Source: Phaseolus vulgaris
Lineage: Eukaryota; Streptophyta; Magnoliopsida; Fabales; Fabaceae
DNA length: 64,000 nucleotides
Reading direction: 5' to 3'
Assembly: GCF_000499845.2 (NCBI RefSeq)
Contig: NC_023759.2
Span: forward strand, 37,595,785-37,659,784
The notes under the pieces are model-generated. The model was given only the letters and a program-made list of their open reading frames with translations. It had not been told where the DNA came from and did no database searches. Shown in pieces: positions 57,985 through 64,000 of this stretch (positions are counted from its first letter, which is position 1; the number at the start of each line of letters is the position of its first letter). Made by a program: the position numbers and the translations under genes.

Positions 57985-59300
57985 GTATCATGGATCAACT
58001 AACTTCACACGGTTGTCGATGGTGTTAAAATGGATGAATTTGAAGGCAATAAATGGATGGACTGATAAAGCTTCACGGAATTACTTCAGTTGTTTAAGAA
58101 TATGCTTCCAGAGGGAAATACTCTACCTAATCGTAATTATGAGGCCAAAAAGATTCTTTGTCCGATGGGTATGGAGTATAAAAGGATACATGCATGTCCT
58201 AATGATTGTATATTATACAGGAAAGATTTTGAATTGTTGAAAAGTTGTCCGAGGTGTGAGTTATCACGTTATAAGTTGAAACAAAAAGATGATGATACTA
58301 TTGAAGAGATAGAAAAGCATGGACCCCCTAATGAAGGTTATGTGGTATCTTCCTATCATTCCAAGGATGAGGCATTTATTTGCAAACCCAAATGATGCTA
58401 AGAATCTTAGATGGTATGCAGATGAGAGGAAATGTGATGGCATGTACGACATCTAGCTGATTCTATATAATGGAAGAAATTTGATGATGAGTATCCAGAA
58501 TTTGGTAAAGAATCAAGAAATATTTGACTTGGTTTAGCTACAAACGAAATGAATCTTTTCGGTAATATGAGTACGAATCACAATTCATGGCCTGTTTTAC
58601 TAGTTATTTACAACTTACCTCTTGGATTGTGCATGAAGCGAAAATACATGATGATATCCAGTCCAAAACAGCTAGGAAATAACATAGATGTTTATCTAAG
58701 TCCCCTAATTGAAGATTTGAATTTAATGTGGGATTAGGGTGTTGAAGTATTTGACTGATTTGCTAATGAAACTTTCAAGATGTATGCCATGTTATTTTGC
58801 CCCATCAATGACTTTTCGGCATAAGGTAACTTATCAGGGTATAGTGTTAAGGGTCATAAAGCATGTCCAATATGTGAAGAAGACACCTCTTCTCAACAAT
58901 TGAAACATGGAAGAAAGATAGTATATCTTCGACATCAGATGATTCTTAGAAGTCATCATCCTTATCGAAAGTTGAAAAAAATCCTTTAATGGACATCAAG
59001 AGACTAGTAGTCTACCAATTCCATTAACTGATGTTGAGGTTTACGAAAAGGTAAATAACATAGACCACACCTTCGGTAAGTAGAAAAAGAAGTCATCAAT
59101 GATAAACATATGGAAGAAAAAATCAATTTTCTTTGATCTTCCGTACTGTTCAAGGTTAGAAGTCGGACATTTTATAGATGTAATACATGTTGAGAAGAAT
59201 GTGTGTGATAGCTTAATTGGTACACTTCTTAACATTAACGAGAAGACGAAGGATGATCTAAATGCTCGTTTAGATTTCATTGAGATGAACATACGAGACG
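57985..59300 (+). pseudogene. CACTA TNP2 transposase core, decayed
   Basis: In shifting frames: NMLPEGNTLPNRNYEAKKIL, then CPMGMEYKRIHACPNDCILY, then KSCPRCELSRYK (58090-58290); RWYADERKCDGM; LATNEMNLFGNMSTNHNSWP then VLLVIYNLPLGLCMKRKYMM (58530-58660); YSVKGHKACPICEEDT (58840-58890); then IDVIHVEKNVCDSLIGTLLN (59175-59235). The order and motifs are those of tnp2. At 58543-58545 the normally conserved Asp of LATDGxNPFG is Asn (AAC). Several stops and frameshifts are present. Confidence 0.8.
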
Positions 59301-59925
59301 AGTTGACACCCATAGAAATGGGTAAGCATACATATTTGCCCTCAGCCTGTTACACCATGTCAAAAGATGAAAAAAAAATTAAGTTTTTGTTAATGTCTAA
59401 AGGGTGTGAAAGTGCCACAAGGACATTCCTCAAATGTGAAGAGCCTAGTGTCAATGCAAGATTTGAAGTTAATTGGGTTGAAGTCTCATGATTGTCACAT
59501 CTTGATGCAACAATTGTTGCCGGTAGCTATTTTTGGATCTTACCAAAAAATGTTAGACATACCATAACTCATTTGTGCTCATTCTTCTCTTCCATCTGTT
59601 TTAAAGTCATTGATCTATTAAAATTAGATGAACTTGAAGATGAAATTGTTGTTATCTTGTGTGAATTGGAGATGTTTTTTCCTCCATCTTTTTTTGACAT
59701 CATGGTTCATCTAATTGTGCCATCTGGTAAGAGATGTTAGATTGTGTGGACCAGTGTACTTAACATGGATGTATCTTGTTGAGCGGTATATGAAAATTTT
59801 GAAAGGTTATGTGAAAAATCATTATCGTCCAGAAGCTTCAATGATTGAAAGGTACATAGCTGAAGAAAGTATTGATATTTGTTCATAGTACATATCAAAA
59901 GTAAATCTAATAGGCCTTCCAACTA
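59300..59925 (+). pseudogene. CACTA transposase DUF4218-like region, decayed
   Basis: Reads LKSHDCHILMQQL in a shifted frame (overlapping the visible VSxLSHLDATIVAGSYFWIL), then LCSFFSSICFKVIDLLKLDE, then ILCELEMFFPPSFFDIMVHL, then LKGYVKNHYRPEASMIERYI, all typical of DUF4218. Frame changes lie near 59390, 59490, 59735 and 59890. Confidence 0.75.
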
Positions 59926-60001
59926 ACTCATGACACCATAAACGTTCTACAAGTAAATATTTACGTGGTGTACATGTGGTAAGCAAATTTGATCAGAAGT
60001 C

Positions 60002-60744
60002 TTGCAAGCACATTTGTATATATTGAATAACACAGATGAAGTTATACCTTACATAGATGTTCATAAAGCCATTGTGAAGACAAATAACCCAAGACAACTA
60101 GAGAAATGGGTCTTGATGGAACATAACATAACTTTCATGCCTTCGTTTAAAGATGAGGTATTAAATGATTCAAAGGCATCGAAGACCTTGACCTGGTTGG
60201 CTGCTGGATTGAAGTTTGATATCATTTCTTGTACAACTTATGAAGTGAACAATTGTATATTTTACACGAAGTATATGGATGAAAAGAGTACAATTCAAAT
60301 TCTGGTGTTACTTTTGAAGCCGAGTCAATACAGTTTTCCACTTCGAAAGATACAAATCCTGTACTTGGATCAATGGCATACTATGGGTTTATAGAAGAGA
60401 TATGAGAGGTTGACTATACTAAGTTATTTGTTCCAATTTTCAAGTATAAATGGGTTGACAATAAAAGTGGGGTTAAAATTGATGAAACAGAATTCACACT
60501 AGTGGACTTTCGAAAGATATGGTATCGAGATGAGCCATTTATAATGGTTCAACAAGCATCTCAGGTTTTATGTCAAAGATCCTATGTCAGAACATTGGTA
60601 TGTCGTTTTACCCGGGAGGTCATAAATGATATTGAAAATGGTGACCCCTATTCATTCACACCAATGATAATGAATAAAGATGACGATGTAGTTGATGATA
60701 TACATGCAACCCATAAAGACCACAATGAAGGAATTTACATATGA
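60002..60744 (+). pseudogene. CACTA transposase DUF4216-like C-terminal region, decayed
   Basis: Reads ILNNTDEVIPYIDVHKAIVK then HNITFMPSFKD; next WLAAGLKFDIISCTTYEVNN then CIFYTKYMDEKSTIQ, which matches the WLA-GP---v--y--y-INGy-F-T---D---t-QNSGV pattern with Gly-Pro replaced. Further on, in other frames, FKYKWVDNKSGVKIDETEFT then LVDFRKIWYRDEPFIMVQQA, then a Val/Asp-rich tail. It ends about 800 bp before the right TIR. Confidence 0.7.
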
Positions 60745-61663
60745 ATTATAGTCTAATAGACAATCAGGAAGCTATGATTTTGGTTATTGCGTTATGCAAT
60801 GGATGGTTACCAGTGTAAGACTAGGCCTTAAAAGTGATTGAAAGCATGTAACATGATGGTAAATTATTTTTATAATTATTTAACATATGTGTATCTTAAC
60901 ACTAATTTATGTGAACCTTATTTTGTAATGCAGTTCTTTATGGATGAGCAAGCAATGCCTTCGGCCGCCATAGAATATGTGAGACATGCCTGGGTCACAT
61001 ATTTCCTAAATTTTTATAACTCTAAGATAGCTAATCAATAGTGTTGGAATTAGATAGATAGATAGGAATATAGGTAAAGATATATGTTATTAGTGTTTGT
61101 AATACATTTTTATCAATATATATAATTTGATTATCTAAATTTATATATTTGTCTGGTTGGGTTATAATTGAACAGGTCAATTTAGATGGGAATTAACATT
61201 AAACAAAATGTACTAAAAAAAATTACCATCTACAAGGGCGACTATTTACCAATGCCACCCTCTTAGATGCAACACAAAGCTTTATAAGGGTGAATATGGT
61301 AAAAGTCGCCCCTTTACACTTCATGCATAAAGGAGGCGTAAAAAGGCGGCTTTTACCATAACCACCCTCTTTATTTGAATGCATATAACTTATAAGGACA
61401 ACTTTTACCATAGCGGCCCTCTTTTTTTGAATCTAAGAAGGCGGTTAAATAGCCGCCTTCTTCTCTGTTGGACATAAGACTACATGTACATCAAAGGCGG
61501 TTAGCAAGTTGTCGTTTTACACTGAAAATAGCCGCCAATTTTAAGCTTTTCTACACTAGTGCCAAGATTTGTGTTTCGAATGCCTATCATAAAAAAAGAT
61601 GAAGATATGAAGATATTGAAAATTCTAAAATTAATCTATTCAAGTCTTAAAGGACATATTCAG

Positions 61664-61737
<74 letters not shown>
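61664..61737. repeat. Poly-A run joined to a (TA)n microsatellite
   Basis: About 28 A residues are followed directly by about 23 TA units, some 100 bp beyond the CACTA right end. Exact counts may be affected by sequencing. Confidence 0.9.
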
Positions 61738-61740
<3 letters not shown>

Positions 61741-61779
61741 AGATTGAAGGTGATGAACAAAATATAAGAGAAAGCCAAG

Positions 61780-62210
61780 AAATTAAAATTGTTCAAGTGA
61801 CCTTGCTAAAATCACAAGGAGTTATAGTGAATAATGTCTAATCAAACTCTTAGAGCCTCTTTGAGAGCTTTGTTTGTGCTCTCTTTGAGAGTGTTCTTTG
61901 TTTTCTTAAGTGTTCTTAATCTCATAGGGAGGTTAAGAAGGTACAATGTTGTAACTAAGTGAGTTAGTTAGTTGAAGCTCTTAAGTAGTTGCTTAAGAGG
62001 ACTGGATGTAGCTCAGCTTTGGGGGAACCAGAATACATTCTTATGTGTTGCTCTCTCATTACTATTGTTATTGCTCATGCTTTGTTGTTTACTATATTCT
62101 TCTTGTTAGACAATTATGTTGTACGATCTATACTTATTCGTTGTGAAAAAGAGTCCAGACTCCATTCAACTCCCCTTCTAAAGCTAGTTGCACCTACAAA
62201 TGAAGTAAAG
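61780..62210 (+). mobile_element. Copia-type LTR remnant
   Basis: TTAGTTAGTTGAAGCTCTTA, then GGACTGGATGTAGCTCAGCT, then TTGGGGGAACCAGAATACAT and TTGTGTTGCTCTCTC-like sequence, then TCCATTCAACTCCCCTTCTA. This order (GGACTGGATGTAGG... GGGTGAACCAGTATA ... ATTCAACCCCCCTTCTA) is what I associate with LTRs of legume Copia elements. LTR ends and internal coding are not visible, so it may be a solo or truncated LTR. Confidence 0.45.
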
Positions 62211-62309
62211 AAGACTCTTAAGGTTTTTAGAAAAGATAAAAATGTTAAAGAAATAAGTAATTATCTTTTGTACATAAAAAATGTTTTTGTATGGGAAGAT
62301 TCTTCTTAA

Positions 62310-64000
62310 TTTTTTTCTTTGGAATAAACTATCAATAAATACAACCAAATAAATATGTTCAAAACATAAGATCTGAAAAAAAAAGAGTGTTTAAAAAAAT
62401 ATGAAAAGGGACGGGTCAGCTCGCCAACTCATCTTATGATAGATATGTTACAAATTTCGGCTTGTATAACCTATACCGGTTAACTTATCCCACTTTTACC
62501 ACTCCTAAACTAGGCCAAGCCCACACTTATTTCATCTTACCAATAACGTTGACTAAGCCCACATAGTCTCTAATAAAAAGTTTTTTTTTCATCGACTTAA
62601 CTAACACAAATATTTTCTATATTTTATTTTAATTATAATTCTTTTTAATTCACTTTGTGTCACCTAAACCGATGTTTATTACTATTGTTTCTTTCAAATA
62701 AAAAATTTATTCGCTTTACAAGTTTATTACTTAGATGAAAGTTGTGTTTTAATAATTTTTTATTTTTAAAAATGTTATGTCGATCTACACTTTGTTTAGT
62801 TAACTCTAATTTTTATAATTATTATTGTATCGCATTAAAGTCTGTTTGACCGACTCTAATAATATCTGATAGATAATTTTTTAATAACGTATACTCTTGT
62901 AGTGTTTTTAAACATTTTATTGAATAATGAACATATAATTCTTCATCTTAATTTTAGAAGTTATACTAATTTTAAATGTAACTTTTAAAATTTTAAAATC
63001 ACACAAACTTTTTTTTTACATTTACAATAACTTTTTTATAAATAAATTTTTTATTTTTCTAATATATATATATTCAAAGATAATCTGATTATTATTAGAA
63101 ATATGTGTATACTTGAATTGGATCTAATGAAAATAATCATGAAATGAAAGCATATTATAATTATATGCAATGAAATTATAAGAGAGGGTAAAATGAAAAG
63201 GAAACTATAAACCATAATAGTGAAATGACAGTGTTATTATTTATTTGAAGCATAACTCTCTAAAATGATTAAATTATTACAGTTTATATATACTGTGAAT
63301 TTCCACTGATAAGTGCATTATATTGATATTTTCCAAATTATAATAATATATTAAATTTTATATAATCCAAATTTTCTATTAACTTAATTTATGTAGGGTA
63401 GTATTGATATAAACTCATAATACTTATATCTAACAATTTAATTTTAGTTAAATAAAACTTGTAGCAACAATAATTAATTCAACATCAAACATAATGCATA
63501 TAAAATTAAGAACAAGACTCTTTCTCTATTATATAAATTTGGAAAAATGTCTCATAGAACTCTGCTACCTGAAAGAAAAAGAGGGAGGAAAATGGCTAGA
63601 CAAGGGTCAGATGCTGGTTAGCTCATGAAGCTTAAGTAATGATGGAGAGGGGAAAAAAGACAAAACTATGGTGACTTTTCTCTGCTGACATCTTTTTTTT
63701 TCTTATACAAATTTAAATTTGTTACAACAATTATAGTTTATTTATTTAATCAATACAAGAAATAATTGAATAATTTTTATTTTATTTTAAAATAATTAAA
63801 TAAATTATTTTTTAAATAATGACTATATAATTTTTAAAAGAAAATATATATATATATATATATTTAATTAGATTATCTTTAATTAGTTATTCATAAAAAT
63901 AATAAAATTATAAAATAATAAAAATTATAAAATTATATATATTTTAATCTAATAAAAATGTGAATAAATGTCCATATGTTTTCACTAGTATTAATAGATG
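62310..64000. other. AT-rich intergenic DNA to the window end
   Basis: No supported gene. A (TA)n run lies at about 63846-63863. Frames are short and low-complexity. Confidence 0.45.

Larger units (their letters stand above)
56580..61561 (+). mobile_element. CACTA (En/Spm) transposon, near full length, TSD CCA
   Basis: The left end is CACCAGTGCAAAAAGGAC; the right end, reverse complemented, is CACTAGTGTAGAAAAGC. Flanks are CCA (56577-56579) and CCA (61562-61564). Subterminal repeats in both orientations lie near both ends: AGGGCGACTATTTA, GCCACCCTCTTAGA, AAGGCGGCTTTTACCATAAC and AGGCGGTTAAATAGCCGCCT at 61439-61458. The interior codes for a decayed TNP2-type transposase with the DUF4218 and DUF4216 regions. 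Length is 4982 bp, short for a full CACTA element; a second ORF (TNPA type) is not seen. It is probably immobile, but the ends may still be substrates. Confidence 0.9.

Noticed and set aside
62000..62030. GGATGTAGCTCAG resembles the start of a tRNA gene
   Set aside because: No acceptor-stem partner, anticodon arm or T arm follows; it fits better as part of a Copia LTR where GGACTGGATGTAG is usual.
1..64000. CRISPR arrays, operons, prophage or other prokaryotic systems
   Set aside because: Spliced plant genes, Helitrons, CACTA, Copia and TRIM elements show this is plant nuclear DNA; repeats are tandem or dispersed, none in a repeat-spacer pattern.

Overview
This is plant nuclear DNA, most likely from a legume of the bean/cowpea/soybean group. 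It is AT-rich, its genes carry GT-AG introns, and most of the window is decayed transposable elements. The short LTR elements with a TGTTGGAGAT start and the dispersed repeat carrying CTCGCTTGAGCGAG are kinds I associate with legume genomes. The species is an inference, because no database search was possible.

I can support two host genes. (1) 6534-7706, minus strand: a four-exon gene for a 239-residue protein. It has an acidic N-terminus and a basic, serine-rich C-terminus. The family is not certain; there is a faint resemblance to the N-terminus of TPX2-like spindle proteins and an MSA-like (AACGG) site upstream. (2) 26634-35937, plus strand: an eleven-exon gene for a 387-residue 1-acyl-sn-glycerol-3-phosphate acyltransferase of the plant LPAT2 type. 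This is an ER membrane enzyme that makes phosphatidic acid. All four acyltransferase motif regions are present and the reading frame is intact.

The rest is layered mobile DNA. 1-620: edge of a minus-strand LTR retrotransposon (gag start and primer-site-like sequence). 1482-1859: CACTA-type MITE. 8540-8720: LINE tail. 9801-12364: three head-to-tail non-autonomous Helitrons on the minus strand, with a fourth relative at 18591. 12365-14400: decayed minus-strand Copia element whose 3' end is tandemly duplicated. 15161-15445 and 21137-21510: two TRIM elements with target-site duplications. 19395-19781: terminal region of a CACTA element. 20174-20960: a palindrome-rich element with AAGGTTATCA termini. 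22540-23040: MULE transposase remnant. 41990-45540: PIF/Harbinger element (transposase plus Myb-like ORF), split by nested copies of a ~1-2 kb TG...CA repeat family at 42448-44441 and 45540-47709. 49050-50290: Copia gag/protease remnant. 53880-54200: second LINE tail. 55310-55672: second CACTA-type MITE. 56580-61561: nearly full-length CACTA (En/Spm) transposon with a TSD, subterminal repeats and a dead TNP2 transposase. 61780-62210: Copia LTR-like sequence.

The two host genes show no functional link. I saw no tRNA, rRNA or CRISPR array and nothing that looks like a new biological system. The most informative features are the nested insertion histories, the structured repeats and a few specific inactivating substitutions. 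All homology calls are by eye from translated motifs.
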